From the NCBI RefSeq assembly GCF_000296505.1, contig NZ_JH815208.1, positions 683,163-747,162 of the forward strand: a stretch of 64,000 nucleotides of DNA, read 5' to 3'. Under the pieces are notes generated by a model. The model was not told the DNA's origin. It ran no database searches and saw only the letters and a list, made by a program, of their open reading frames with translations. The stretch is from Schaalia turicensis ACS-279-V-Col4 (lineage in GTDB: Bacteria > Actinomycetota > Actinomycetes > Actinomycetales > Actinomycetaceae). Positions 10,825 through 20,251 of this stretch are shown piece after piece. The stretch's first letter is position 1, and each line of letters starts with the position of its first letter. Both the position numbers and the translations under genes were made by a program.

Positions 10825-11798
10825 ATCTACTGGGTACATGGCCCGAGATGGCATCTACCGGCGAAGCCGTGCTGTTCGCATGCACCGCAATCGTCATGGT
10901 GGTGTGCGCACTGGGTGTCCTGTTCTTTAAAAAGGCCGCATACGCCGCTATCTCGATGGTCGGCGTCATGCTGGGTCTTGCAGTTCTCTACTTGACGCAA
11001 CAGGCACCGTTCCTCGGTGTTGTGCAGATCGTCGTCTACACCGGCGCAATCATGATGCTCTTCCTGTTCGTCATCATGATGATTGGCATCGGTGCCACCG
11101 ATGACTACGCAACGCAGTCACGCGGTTCGATTATCGCAGCAGTCATCGCGGGTCTTGGCCTTGCAGTGATCATCGCTGCCACCCTCGGCCACACGAAGTT
11201 CACGGCTGACGCAAAGGGCCTCGTCCCCGCTGACCCGTACTCGAATGAACCGATCGAATCCCTCGCAACGACGCTCTTCTCGCAGCACTGGCTGACGATG
11301 GAGGTTGCGGGCGCACTGCTCATCACCGCCGCAATCGGCGCAATGCTACTGACGCACTCCGACAACCTCGGCCCGAAGATTTCGCAGGAAGAAACCGCAA
11401 AGGCCAAGATGCGCGCATTTGCCGAATCCGGCCGACGCATCGGTCAGCTTCCGGCACCTGGCGTCTACGCACACAGCAACGCTGCTGACGTCCCGGCCAT
11501 CTCCGGTGAAACCCTCGGCCCGGTCGAAGAATCCGTCCCGCGCGTGATTCGTGTTCGTGGCTTGGAGCGTTCTATCGATCAGGTCGACCACGACGTGGCA
11601 CAGTCGCTCATGCTCGCCCGTACCGGCGATACCATCGACTCGCCGTTTGCACAGTTTGCATCGCAGACCGTCGAGCGTTCGGGCTCGTGGGGTATGCCTG
11701 GCCCGGCAGCGCCCACCGGCCTTGATCAGCCGGTCGGTCCCGCCGGTGTGGCTGACGCTGAAGCACCCGCACAAACCAAGGAAGAGGAGGAGAAGTGA
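10821..11798 (+). CDS. nuoJ: NADH-quinone oxidoreductase subunit J, with long hydrophilic C-terminus
   Basis: A 325-residue membrane subunit. The first ~175 residues hold five helices, including the conserved [22 protein letters not shown] region of helix 3. The last ~145 residues are hydrophilic and predicted cytoplasmic, ending in a glutamate/lysine-rich tail. Typical NuoJ has 160-200 residues, and actinobacterial forms are often longer, so this is an extended member rather than a fusion to a domain I can name. It overlaps nuoI and nuoK by 4 nt each. Confidence 0.94.
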   Translation: MNLLGTWPEMASTGEAVLFACTAIVMVVCALGVLFFKKAAYAAISMVGVMLGLAVLYLTQQAPFLGVVQIVVYTGAIMMLFLFVIMMIGIGATDDYATQSRGSIIAAVIAGLGLAVIIAATLGHTKFTADAKGLVPADPYSNEPIESLATTLFSQHWLTMEVAGALLITAAIGAMLLTHSDNLGPKISQEETAKAKMRAFAESGRRIGQLPAPGVYAHSNAADVPAISGETLGPVEESVPRVIRVRGLERSIDQVDHDVAQSLMLARTGDTIDSPFAQFASQTVERSGSWGMPGPAAPTGLDQPVGPAGVADAEAPAQTKEEEEK

Positions 11799-12094
11799 GT
11801 CTGGCTTGGTACCTCCTGCTTGCGGGAGTGCTCTTCTCAATCGGCGCTGTTACCGTTCTGGTTCGTCGCTCCGCCATCATTTCCCTGATGGGCGTTGAGC
11901 TCATGCTGAACTCCGCGAACCTGGTGTTCGTCACCTTCGCGCGAATCTTCGGCGATGTGAACGGTGAAATTATGGCGTTCTTCGTCATGATCGTCGCGGC
12001 CGCTGAAGTCGTGGTCGGTCTGGCGATCATCGTGTCCATCTTCAAGTCACGGTCGACAACGAGCGTTGACGATATCAACCTGCTGAAGAACTGA
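11795..12094 (+). CDS. nuoK: NADH-quinone oxidoreductase subunit K
   Basis: A 99-residue three-helix subunit of the proton-pumping arm. The two conserved membrane glutamates are visible in [11 protein letters not shown] (helix 2) and [11 protein letters not shown] (helix 3). The GTG start overlaps the nuoJ stop by 4 nt and follows GAAGAGGAGG. Fourteen bases, including GGGAGG, separate it from nuoL. Length and motifs are normal. Confidence 0.96.
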   Translation: MSLAWYLLLAGVLFSIGAVTVLVRRSAIISLMGVELMLNSANLVFVTFARIFGDVNGEIMAFFVMIVAAAEVVVGLAIIVSIFKSRSTTSVDDINLLKN

Positions 12095-12108
12095 GGGAGG
12101 AAAACAGA

Positions 12109-14094
12109 ATGACAACATCCTTCGCTCTTCACGCGATGAACGACGGCCTTGCTGAGGTAATCGTTCCTGCCACCGGCGCAGCGTCACTGGCATGGCTGAT
12201 GATTGCAATTCCGCTGGCAAGCGCAGCGATCCTGCTGTTGCTGGGTCGTTCTTCTGACCGCTGGGGTCACCTGCTGGCCACCTGCGCCTCGTGGGTATCC
12301 TTTATCGTCGGTGCCGTCATCGTCGCCCAGGTCCTGGGAGCTGATGGGGGAGCACACCGCATGGCACACACCCTGTTCACCTGGATCCCCGCGGGGGATT
12401 TCAGCGTGAACTTCGGCCTGCTGGTTGATCCGCTGTCGCTGACCTTCGTGATGCTGGTGACCTTCGTTGGTTCCCTCATTCACGTGTACGCAATCGCCTA
12501 CATGGAACATGACAAGGATCGTCGCCGCTTCTTCGCCTACCTGAACCTGTTCATCGCAGCAATGCTGACCCTGGTTCTGGCTGACTCCTACGCCGTCCTC
12601 TTCGTCGGCTGGGAAGGCGTGGGCTTGGCCTCGTACCTGCTGATCGGCTTCTGGAACCACGTTCCGGCGAATGCTCGCGCTGCAAAGAAGGCGTTCGTCA
12701 TGAACCGTGTCGGTGACATGGGTATGCTCGCCGCAATGATGGTCATGGTCGCAAACTTCTCGTCCGTCCGCTTCGAGGATGTGACCGAGGGTGTCGCTAC
12801 GATCCCGGTTGCTCAAGCAACCGCCATCGGCATCTTCCTCCTGGTTGCTGCCTGTGGTAAGTCCGCGCAGTTCCCGCTACAGGCATGGCTTGGTGACGCA
12901 ATGGCAGGCCCGACCCCGGTTTCCGCTCTTATTCACGCGGCAACCATGGTCACCGCTGGCGTCTACTTGGTTGTTCGTTCCGGTGCCGTCTACGTTGCAG
13001 CTCCCGCGGCAGCAACTGCAGTCGCCATTATCGGTGCAATCACGCTGCTCTTCGGAGCGATCGTCGGTTCCGCAAAGGATGACATGAAGAAGGTCCTCGC
13101 GGCCTCGACCATGTCGCAGATCGGCTACATGATGCTGGGTGCGGGCCTCGGTCCGATCGGCTGGGCATTCGCAATCTTCCACCTGTTCACCCACGGCTTC
13201 TTCAAGGCACTTATGTTCCTTGGAGCCGGCTCAGTCATGCATGGCATGGCTGACCAAGTGAATATGCGTCGCTTCGGTGCCCTGCGTACCGTCATGAAGA
13301 TTACGTGGGTCACGTTCATGATGGGCTGGCTGGCAATCCTCGGTGTTCCGCCGTTCTCCGGCTTCTGGTCGAAGGACAAGATCATTGAAGCAGCCTTCGC
13401 GGCGCACACCTTCGGTTCGATCGAAGCACCGTGGATCGGCTGGGTCTACGGCCTGGTTGCTCTGATCGGTGCCGGTATCACCGCGTTCTACATGTCGCGT
13501 CTGTTCTTCATGACCTTCCACGGCAGGCCGCGGTGGACGACTGAAGCGGAAGGCTCGCCGGTTCACCCGCACGAGTCCAACGCTCTCATGACCGTCCCGA
13601 TGATCATCCTTGCCATTGGCGCGATCTTCATCGGTGGCCTCATGTCGATTGGTGACTTCTTCACCAACTGGTTGTCTCCCGCAATCGGTGGCGTTCACCA
13701 TGGCGAACCGGTCATGCCGGTGATGGCCATTCAGATCCTGACCCTCGTCCTTGTGATTGCCGGTGCCTTCCTCGCATGGCGCATGTACGGTGCCGGCGAG
13801 GTTCCGACTGGCGTTCCTGCCGGTAATGCTCTGACCGAGGCTGCACGTCGTGACCTCTACCAGGATGACGTGAATGCCACCCTGTTCGTCGCTCCCGCTG
13901 CGGGCCTTGCAAAGCTTGCAACCGGTGGTGACCGTAAGGCAATCGACGGCGCGGTTGGTCTGGTTGCCAAGGGTTCGGCTGGTGTTGGTCGCCTGATTGC
14001 GATCACGCAGAACGGCTTCGTCCGCGCCTACGCGTCATACATCCTCGGGGGCGTTGTCGTTGCCCTCGCGATCGTCCTCGGCTTCAGGCTGTGA
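12109..14094 (+). CDS. nuoL: NADH-quinone oxidoreductase subunit L
   Basis: A 661-residue antiporter-like subunit at the distal end of the membrane arm. It holds about 14-16 helices and the lateral helix expected near the C-terminus. Conserved stretches include GWEGVGLASYLLIGFW, AWLGDAMAGPTPVSALIHAATMVTAG and FHLFTHGFFKALMFLGAG, which contain the proton-path lysine and histidine residues. The ATG follows GGGAGGAAAAC at good spacing. Confidence 0.96.
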   Translation: MTTSFALHAMNDGLAEVIVPATGAASLAWLMIAIPLASAAILLLLGRSSDRWGHLLATCASWVSFIVGAVIVAQVLGADGGAHRMAHTLFTWIPAGDFSVNFGLLVDPLSLTFVMLVTFVGSLIHVYAIAYMEHDKDRRRFFAYLNLFIAAMLTLVLADSYAVLFVGWEGVGLASYLLIGFWNHVPANARAAKKAFVMNRVGDMGMLAAMMVMVANFSSVRFEDVTEGVATIPVAQATAIGIFLLVAACGKSAQFPLQAWLGDAMAGPTPVSALIHAATMVTAGVYLVVRSGAVYVAAPAAATAVAIIGAITLLFGAIVGSAKDDMKKVLAASTMSQIGYMMLGAGLGPIGWAFAIFHLFTHGFFKALMFLGAGSVMHGMADQVNMRRFGALRTVMKITWVTFMMGWLAILGVPPFSGFWSKDKIIEAAFAAHTFGSIEAPWIGWVYGLVALIGAGITAFYMSRLFFMTFHGRPRWTTEAEGSPVHPHESNALMTVPMIILAIGAIFIGGLMSIGDFFTNWLSPAIGGVHHGEPVMPVMAIQILTLVLVIAGAFLAWRMYGAGEVPTGVPAGNALTEAARRDLYQDDVNATLFVAPAAGLAKLATGGDRKAIDGAVGLVAKGSAGVGRLIAITQNGFVRAYASYILGGVVVALAIVLGFRL

Positions 14095-14106
14095 GGGAGT
14101 TAGACA

Positions 14107-15663
14107 ATGGAAAACACAATGGTTGAATCCTCGTTCCCATGGCTTACCCTCCTGGTCGCTCTTCCCGCGCTGGGTGCGCTCCTGCTTGGAGTAACCCCCG
14201 CGTTGCGTAAGGGCGCAGGCAAGGGCTTTGCTCTGGTCGTCTCCCTCCTCGAACTCGGTGCTGCTATTGGCGCTGCCATGAGCTTCGACTGGGGTTCGGC
14301 TTCTATGTATCAGCTCATCGAATCCGTCTCGTGGATTCCCCAGATGGGCGTTTCATGGGCCCTCGGCGTCAACGCCTTGGCCCTGGTTATGATCCTTCTT
14401 GCTGTCATCCTGGTTCCGATCGTTTTGATCGCCGGTTGGAACGAAGATGAAAGCGAAGCGGATGCGGGCTCGTACGCGGCCCTCGTCCTCTTCCTCGAAG
14501 CGTTCATGGTCGTCATCTTCGCAGCGTGTGACCTGGTGGTCTTCTACATTGCCTTCGAAGCGATGCTGATCCCGCTGTTCCTGATGATTGGTCGTTACGG
14601 TGTCGGCCCGGTTGCCGAGCGTCATGCGGCAGCGATGAAGTTCCTGCTCTACTCGCTCGCCGGCGGTCTGGTCATGCTCGGTGGTCTGATCGCTCTTTGG
14701 GCATTCGCTCCAGAGCACTCCGACACCTTCTTCCGCCTCGACACCCTGTCCCAGGTTGCGCCGCTCCTGTCGAGCACAGTGCAGATGGGCGCGTTCGTGT
14801 CCTTCATGGTCGCCTTCGCAATCAAGGCTCCGATGGTTCCGGTTCACACCTGGCTCCCCGACACTGCCGCTGTTGCCCGTCCGGGCACGTCGGTTCTGCT
14901 CGTTGGCGTGCTGGACAAGATCGGTACCTTCGGCATGATCACGCTCTGCCTGCGCCTCTTCCCGGAAGCTTCCTTCGAAGCGCGCTGGGTCCTCTGCGCA
15001 CTGGCAGTCCTGTCGATCATCTGGGGCGGTCTTGCTGCTAACGGTCAGGACGACATCATGCGCCTCGTGTCCTACACGTCCGTGTCGCACTTCGGCTTCA
15101 TGGTTTTGGGTATCTTCATCGGCTCGTCGGTCGCCATGGTTGGCGCTATGTTCTACATGGTTGCTCACGGCGTTTCGATCGCAGCGATGTTTATCCTCTC
15201 CGGTTGGCTGTCGCGTCGCGGTGGCACCCAGGACATGAACGCATACTCGGGTATGCAGCGCGTCACCCCGGTTCTTGCCGGCCTCTGGCTGGTTTCCGGT
15301 CTTGCATCGATCGCACTGCCCGGTCTGTCAGGCTTCGTTCCTGAATACCTTGTCCTCATGGGTACGTGGCAGGTGAATATCGTGCTGGCGGTCTTCGCGC
15401 TACTCGGCGTGATCATCGCTGCCGTGTACGTCTTGATGCCTTACCAGCGTGTCTTCACCGGTGGCCCCGTCGCCGGCAAGGAGGCACTGCCTGACTTGAA
15501 CACTCGTGAAAAGTCAGTGATGGCCCCGCTGCTCATTGCAATGGTTGTTCTCGGTATCTGGTCTGCGCCACTTGTCGGTGCACTGACCCCGATCGGTGAA
15601 GATCTTGCTCTTGGCACTGCCGATACTGCCGCAACGGCAGTTCTTGAAGGGAGCTCGAATTGA
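14107..15663 (+). CDS. nuoM: NADH-quinone oxidoreductase subunit M
   Basis: A 518-residue antiporter-like proton channel subunit. Conserved residues include the membrane glutamate in FYIAFEAMLIPLFLMIG and the KAPMVPVHTWLPD loop. I use ATG 14107, which has GGGAG 9-13 nt upstream; a second ATG 12 nt downstream is possible. The last four bases overlap the TTG start of nuoN. Confidence 0.96.
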   Translation: MENTMVESSFPWLTLLVALPALGALLLGVTPALRKGAGKGFALVVSLLELGAAIGAAMSFDWGSASMYQLIESVSWIPQMGVSWALGVNALALVMILLAVILVPIVLIAGWNEDESEADAGSYAALVLFLEAFMVVIFAACDLVVFYIAFEAMLIPLFLMIGRYGVGPVAERHAAAMKFLLYSLAGGLVMLGGLIALWAFAPEHSDTFFRLDTLSQVAPLLSSTVQMGAFVSFMVAFAIKAPMVPVHTWLPDTAAVARPGTSVLLVGVLDKIGTFGMITLCLRLFPEASFEARWVLCALAVLSIIWGGLAANGQDDIMRLVSYTSVSHFGFMVLGIFIGSSVAMVGAMFYMVAHGVSIAAMFILSGWLSRRGGTQDMNAYSGMQRVTPVLAGLWLVSGLASIALPGLSGFVPEYLVLMGTWQVNIVLAVFALLGVIIAAVYVLMPYQRVFTGGPVAGKEALPDLNTREKSVMAPLLIAMVVLGIWSAPLVGALTPIGEDLALGTADTAATAVLEGSSN

Positions 15664-17228
15664 ATCTCTTGCAAGCAGCAAACTTTAGCGCTCCGCAGAT
15701 TGCGTGGGTGACGCTCATTCCGATCATCGTCGTCTTCGGCGGCGCGGTCTTGGGTGTGCTCATCGAAGCATTTGCTCCCCGCAAGACCCGTCGCACGCTG
15801 GTCATTGCCGTCGCTCTGCTGACGACTCTGGCCGCAGGCGCGGTGCTCGCTACGCGGTGGTTCCCGGTTCTTGACAAGCCCACTTCCATTGGTGAGTACA
15901 TCGAGGACCCGCTGACGATCGGTGCCCAGTTCGTCCTGACCATCGTCGCGTTCTTCGCGATCCTGGTGATGGCCGATCGCACTGTTGTTGGTGACGGCGC
16001 TTTCGCCGGTCAGCCTTCGGACCGCCCCGGTTCGCAGGATGAAGAGCGTTCCGATACTCAGAACTACCAGCGTTCGGAAATGTTCCCGCTGGCCCTGTTC
16101 AGCTTGGGTGGCATGATGTTGTTCCCGGCAGCTGATTCCTACATCATGCTGTTCGTGGCTCTTGAAGTCATGTCGCTTCCGCTCTACATTCTGGCCGCCA
16201 CCGCGCGTCGTCGCCGTCAGCTCAGCCAGGAAGCAGGCATGAAGTACTTCATCCTGGGTGCATTCGCATCCGGCTTCCTGCTGATGGGTTCGGCGCTCCT
16301 CTACGGTTTCACCGGCTCCCTGAAAATCTCCGATGCTGCAGCAGTCGTCCCGACCGCGAGCGGTCTTGATTGGCTGGCAGTTGTTGGCGTCTTCATGATC
16401 ATGGTCGGCTTGCTGTTCAAGGTGGGTGCCGCTCCGTTCCATGCCTGGACGCCCGACGTGTACACCGGTGCTCCGACCCCGGTTACCGGCTTCATGGCGG
16501 CAGCCGTGAAGATGGCGGCCTTCGGTGCGATGGTGCGCTTCTACCAGACGATCGCAGCACTGCTTCAGTGGGACCTGGTTCCGGTTCTGATCGCAGTTGC
16601 CGTTCTGACCATGCTGGTTGGCACCTTCACCGGTATCGTTCAGACCGATGTGAAGCGTATGCTTGCCTTCTCGTCGATCGCGCACGCAGGCTTCATCCTG
16701 ATCGGTGTTTTCTCGCTGGCTCAGGGCTCCGCTGGCCACGTCCTCTACTACGTGCTGGCATACGGGCTGGCAACGGTTGGCGCATTCGGTGTCATCACTC
16801 TGGTTCGCTCTGCGACTGCTGAAGGTGAACCCGGTGGCGAGGCAACGGCTCTGGATCGCTGGGCAGGCCTTGGCAAGAAGAACCCGCTGATGGCGGCATC
16901 CATGCTTGTCTTCCTACTCTCGTTTGCTGGCATTCCGTTGACGGCTGGTTTCGTTGGCAAGTTCGTCGTGTTCTCCGATGGGTTCGCCGGTGGCTTTGGC
17001 TGGCTCGTGGCGCTTGCTTTGGCGTGTTCCGCAGTGACGGCCTTCTACTACTTCCGCCTGGTTCGCCTGATGTTCTTCACCGAGCCGACTGAGAATTCAG
17101 TGGTTGTCCGTTCTGAAGGCATGACCTTCATCGCGGTCCTGATCTTGGCACTTGCGACGATTGTGCTAGGCGTCTTCCCCGGTCCCGTTTTGTCGATTCT
17201 GTCAAACATCGTCATACTTTTGCCGTGA
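15660..17228 (+). CDS. nuoN: NADH-quinone oxidoreductase subunit N
   Basis: A 522-residue antiporter-like subunit completing the nuo operon. It shows FVALEVMSLPLYIL (membrane glutamate), LLFKVGAAPFHAWTPDVYTGAP and the VKRMLAFSSIAHAG stretch. The start is an unusual TTG that overlaps the nuoM stop (TTGA) and follows AAGGGAGCTCG. The stop overlaps the GTG of the polyprenyl synthase by 4 nt, so that gene is probably part of the same transcript. Confidence 0.95.
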   Translation: MNLLQAANFSAPQIAWVTLIPIIVVFGGAVLGVLIEAFAPRKTRRTLVIAVALLTTLAAGAVLATRWFPVLDKPTSIGEYIEDPLTIGAQFVLTIVAFFAILVMADRTVVGDGAFAGQPSDRPGSQDEERSDTQNYQRSEMFPLALFSLGGMMLFPAADSYIMLFVALEVMSLPLYILAATARRRRQLSQEAGMKYFILGAFASGFLLMGSALLYGFTGSLKISDAAAVVPTASGLDWLAVVGVFMIMVGLLFKVGAAPFHAWTPDVYTGAPTPVTGFMAAAVKMAAFGAMVRFYQTIAALLQWDLVPVLIAVAVLTMLVGTFTGIVQTDVKRMLAFSSIAHAGFILIGVFSLAQGSAGHVLYYVLAYGLATVGAFGVITLVRSATAEGEPGGEATALDRWAGLGKKNPLMAASMLVFLLSFAGIPLTAGFVGKFVVFSDGFAGGFGWLVALALACSAVTAFYYFRLVRLMFFTEPTENSVVVRSEGMTFIAVLILALATIVLGVFPGPVLSILSNIVILLP

Positions 17229-18232
17229 CCGTTTCTACGCCAGATCTCCATGTTCCCGACCTCGAGTCCCGAATTCTTCCGGGGCTCGAGGTCGTCGAGC
17301 GTCGCCTGTACGAATCAGTGACGGGGTCGCGTGACCTCGTTGATGACCTGACCAGCCACCTTGCTCTTGCAGGTGGGAAGCGACTTCGCCCCCTCCTCGC
17401 GCTGGTGTGCGCGCAACTGGGTGACCCGGAACGTGCGCTCAGTGACGAGGTCATTCGCGGTGCGACTGCCGTTGAAATGACGCATCTCGCGTCGCTCTAT
17501 CATGATGACGTTATGGACTCAGCGCCGACCAGGCGTGGCGTTCCGTCGGCTCAGCACGTGTGGGGCAATAATCGTGCGATCCTCGCTGGTGACGTGCTTT
17601 TTGCGCGGGCGTCGATGCTGATCACGACGCTTGGTCCTGAGATGGTTCGCTACCATGCGAAGACCTTCGAACGTCTCTGCATCGGTCAGCTGAATGAAAC
17701 CTTCGGTCCGACTGAAGAAGACGACCGCGTCGACTTCTACTTGAAGGTTCTGTCGGATAAGACCGGCTCGCTGGTCGCAACGGCCGCGTACTTTGGTGCG
17801 TGTCTGTCGGGTGCTTCTGATGACATTGCTGCGATCGTCTCTGAGTTCGGCGAACGCATTGGTGTGGCATTCCAGATCGCTGACGACGTCCTTGACCTTG
17901 CGTCCGATCAGTCTGGTAAGACACCGGGTACTGATCTGCGTGAGGGTGTAGACACCCTGCCGATTCTGCTCCTGCGTCGTCGTGTTGCTGAGGGCACGAT
18001 CGATGAAGCGGGGAAGCAGATTCTGGCTGAACGTGACGCTGATCTGTCGTCGGATGAAGCTCTCGGTGCCCTGGTAGCGAAGATTCGTGTCCATGATTGC
18101 TTGGAGGAAACGCGTGCGCTGGCTCGTCAGTGGTCAGATAGTGCGATCGAGGTGCTCGACTCTCTGCCCGATGGTGAACCGAAGCAGGCACTCATCGCGT
18201 TTGCTCACCTGATGGTGGATCGTTTGGTCTGA
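17225..18232 (+). CDS. trans-Polyprenyl diphosphate synthase
   Basis: A 335-residue all-helical prenyltransferase that elongates farnesyl- or geranylgeranyl-diphosphate with isopentenyl diphosphate. The first aspartate-rich motif is HDDVMD (Asp94, 95 and 98) and the second is ADDVLD (Asp220, 221 and 224). GKRLRP near residue 51 is the pyrophosphate-binding motif. Chain length cannot be read with confidence. Translational overlap with nuoN, and the MenJ-like gene before nuoA, suggest it builds the menaquinone side chain (GrcC/HepT type). Carotenoid or geranylgeranyl synthesis is the alternative. Confidence 0.92.
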   Translation: MTVSTPDLHVPDLESRILPGLEVVERRLYESVTGSRDLVDDLTSHLALAGGKRLRPLLALVCAQLGDPERALSDEVIRGATAVEMTHLASLYHDDVMDSAPTRRGVPSAQHVWGNNRAILAGDVLFARASMLITTLGPEMVRYHAKTFERLCIGQLNETFGPTEEDDRVDFYLKVLSDKTGSLVATAAYFGACLSGASDDIAAIVSEFGERIGVAFQIADDVLDLASDQSGKTPGTDLREGVDTLPILLLRRRVAEGTIDEAGKQILAERDADLSSDEALGALVAKIRVHDCLEETRALARQWSDSAIEVLDSLPDGEPKQALIAFAHLMVDRLV

Positions 18233-18251
18233 CTTCGACAGTTGTTTTCAT

Positions 18252-18287
18252 CTGTGTGCCCCGTAGCTGTGACTGTGGGGCACACAG
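18252..18287 (+). terminator. Hairpin terminator after the nuo/polyprenyl synthase operon
   Basis: A perfect 11-bp stem (18252-18262 with 18277-18287) closes a 14-nt loop 19 bp after the stop codon. It has no strong U-run, which is usual for actinobacterial terminators. Confidence 0.75.
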
Positions 18288-18584
18288 TGCTTTACGGGGA
18301 GTCTCTTCTCTTTCGCCCGAGCGTGTTTCGCACGTCAGAAGGACAGTGGGTGAGATATTGGCTGGGAGCCGGGACGAGGCCACGCTCCCTGCCAAGAGTT
18401 CGTTCGAGCCTCGTGCGCGAACCCAACCGGAGCATCAGAGAAGGTGAAACTCTCCACCAAATGGGTGAAGCCGGTTACGAAATGGCGAGATTTGCGCGAT
18501 CGACACTAGGATCAACACAGATAGATTTTCAAGTTGTCCTGTTTGCGTAAATCAAAACGCGTGGGGCTTCGAAGGGAGAACGGG
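18288..18584. other. Intergenic leader before the FprA-like gene
   Basis: I see no credible gene here; the short open frames have no ribosome site or familiar sequence. It probably holds the promoter of the next gene. A TAGGAT hexamer at 18507-18512 could be a -10 box, but no convincing -35 lies upstream. Confidence 0.4.
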
Positions 18585-20084
18585 TTGACTGCGCTCAACG
18601 TTGCTGTCATTGGTGCTGGTCCTGCGGGTATTTATGCCTCCGATATTTTGTCGAAGTCTGGGTTGGACGTGAACATCGACCTCTTCGAGCGTCTGCCCGC
18701 TCCCTACGGTCTGGTCCGCTACGGTGTTGCCCCCGACCACCCGCGTATTAAGCAGATCATTGTTGCCTTGTACAAGATCCTGCAGCGCGGTGACATTCGA
18801 CTGCTGGGCAACGTTGAAATCGGTCGCGACGTCACGATCGATGATCTGCGCGAACACTACGATGCGGTCATTATCGCGACGGGTGCCGACCGCGATGCTC
18901 CGCTGAATATTCCCGGCGTTGATCTGCCGGAGTCCTACGGTGCAGCCGATTTCGTGTCCTGGTACGACGGCAACCCGGATTACCCGCGCACCTGGCCGCT
19001 TGAGGCGAAGGAAATCGCGGTCGTGGGTGTTGGCAATGTTGCGTTGGACGTTGCGCGGGTTCTGGCGAAGCACGCCGAAGACATGATGGTCACCGAGGTT
19101 CCTGAAAACGTCGCAGAGGGGCTGAAGAACAATCCCGTCACCGACGTGCACGTTTTCGGTCGTCGAGGTCCCGCACAGGTGAAGTTCACCCCGTTGGAAC
19201 TGCGCGAACTGGGCAAGGTGCCCGACGTTGACATCATCGTTTCTGAAGAAGACTTCGACTTCGATGAGGGCAGTGAGCGGGCTCTGCGCGAATCCAACCA
19301 GCAGCGCCAGGTTGTCAAGACTCTGACGAACTACGCGATGGCTGACGAGGATGAACACACGGCAAGCCGTCGCATCCACATTCACCTGTTCCAGTCGCCG
19401 GCCGAGATTGTTGCCGATGACAAGGGGCATGTGAAGGCGATTCGTACCGAGCGTACGGAGCTGACTGGCGATGGAAACGTGCGTGGCACGGGTGTCATCA
19501 CGACGTGGCCGGTGCAGGCGGTTTATCGCGCTGTCGGCTACTACTCGTCGCCGATTCCTGGCCTGCCGTTCGATACTGCTCGCGGCGTTGTCCCGAACGT
19601 TGAGGGCCGAGTTGTTCCGACGCCGGAGGCGAGCGAGGACGAGGCTCTGACGGGCATGTACGCCACCGGTTGGATTAAGCGTGGTCCGGTTGGTCTGATT
19701 GGTTCGACGAAGTCTGATGCTCAGCAGACGATCTCCCACTTGGTGGAGGATGCGAATGCTGGACGTCTGCACGCGTCCTCGTCCGCGGTGGGCCACGAAG
19801 CGATGGTGAACCTGCTGAACGAGCGTGGCGTCGAATTCACGACCTGGGAAGGCTGGGAACTGCTTGATGAATACGAGCGTGCACTCGGCTCCGAATACGG
19901 CGAGCTTCCCGAAGGTCGTGGCGTGCGTGAGCGCGTGAAGGTTGTTTCCCGTCGCGCGATGACAGACATTTCACGAGGTTCCGATTCGAAGCCCACTGAC
20001 CTGATTGGTCAGATGGGAGAGATGGGTGTTCCTTCAGCTCCCGAGCGTTTCGATGACTACACCGGTCCGGGACGAAGCAAGTAA
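18585..20084 (+). CDS. Ferredoxin/adrenodoxin-type NADP reductase (FprA-like)
   Basis: A 499-residue flavoprotein that transfers electrons between NADPH and ferredoxin. The FAD motif VIGAGPAGIYAS starts at residue 8, and GLVRYGVAPDHPRIK, typical of the adrenodoxin reductase family, lies near residue 46. The NADP motif VGVGNVALDVARVL is near residue 147. I chose TTG 18585 because GAAGGGAGAA precedes it by 6-8 nt and the product then begins just before the first beta strand; an in-frame GTG at 18561 is the alternative. In mycobacteria FprA supplies electrons to ferredoxin-dependent enzymes. No ferredoxin gene is adjacent here. Confidence 0.9.
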   Translation: MTALNVAVIGAGPAGIYASDILSKSGLDVNIDLFERLPAPYGLVRYGVAPDHPRIKQIIVALYKILQRGDIRLLGNVEIGRDVTIDDLREHYDAVIIATGADRDAPLNIPGVDLPESYGAADFVSWYDGNPDYPRTWPLEAKEIAVVGVGNVALDVARVLAKHAEDMMVTEVPENVAEGLKNNPVTDVHVFGRRGPAQVKFTPLELRELGKVPDVDIIVSEEDFDFDEGSERALRESNQQRQVVKTLTNYAMADEDEHTASRRIHIHLFQSPAEIVADDKGHVKAIRTERTELTGDGNVRGTGVITTWPVQAVYRAVGYYSSPIPGLPFDTARGVVPNVEGRVVPTPEASEDEALTGMYATGWIKRGPVGLIGSTKSDAQQTISHLVEDANAGRLHASSSAVGHEAMVNLLNERGVEFTTWEGWELLDEYERALGSEYGELPEGRGVRERVKVVSRRAMTDISRGSDSKPTDLIGQMGEMGVPSAPERFDDYTGPGRSK

Positions 20085-20099
20085 CGTTTTCCTTGTGTG

Positions 20100-20131
20100 G
20101 GCGGGCAGTGCTTTTCTCAGGCCTGCCCGCC
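20100..20131 (+). terminator. Hairpin terminator after the FprA-like gene
   Basis: A 9-bp stem, 20100-20108 with 20123-20131, lies 15 bp after the stop and is followed by CCTTGTTTC. Confidence 0.7.
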
Positions 20132-20239
20132 CCTTGTTTCAAGGGCAATGCTGATCCCCGCGAGGGCGCTCGTTGGCGATAAGAGGCAGATTTCAGATAG
20201 TGTTCCGATTGTTTTCAGGGCTTACCCAGACAGTTCTCA

Positions 20240-20245
20240 TATTCT
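20240..20245 (+). promoter_or_regulatory. Probable -10 box of htpX (leaderless)
   Basis: TATTCT ends 6 nt before the htpX ATG, and there is no Shine-Dalgarno. Transcription would start at or next to the A of the start codon. No good -35 is visible. Confidence 0.5.
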
Positions 20246-20251
20246 GTTTCT

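Noticed and set aside
15441..16739. A 432-codon minus-strand frame over nuoM and nuoN
   Set aside because: It has a low-complexity composition and is antisense to two well-supported membrane subunits.
18242..18550. A 102-codon frame before the FprA-like gene
   Set aside because: It covers the terminator hairpin and has no Shine-Dalgarno or known similarity.
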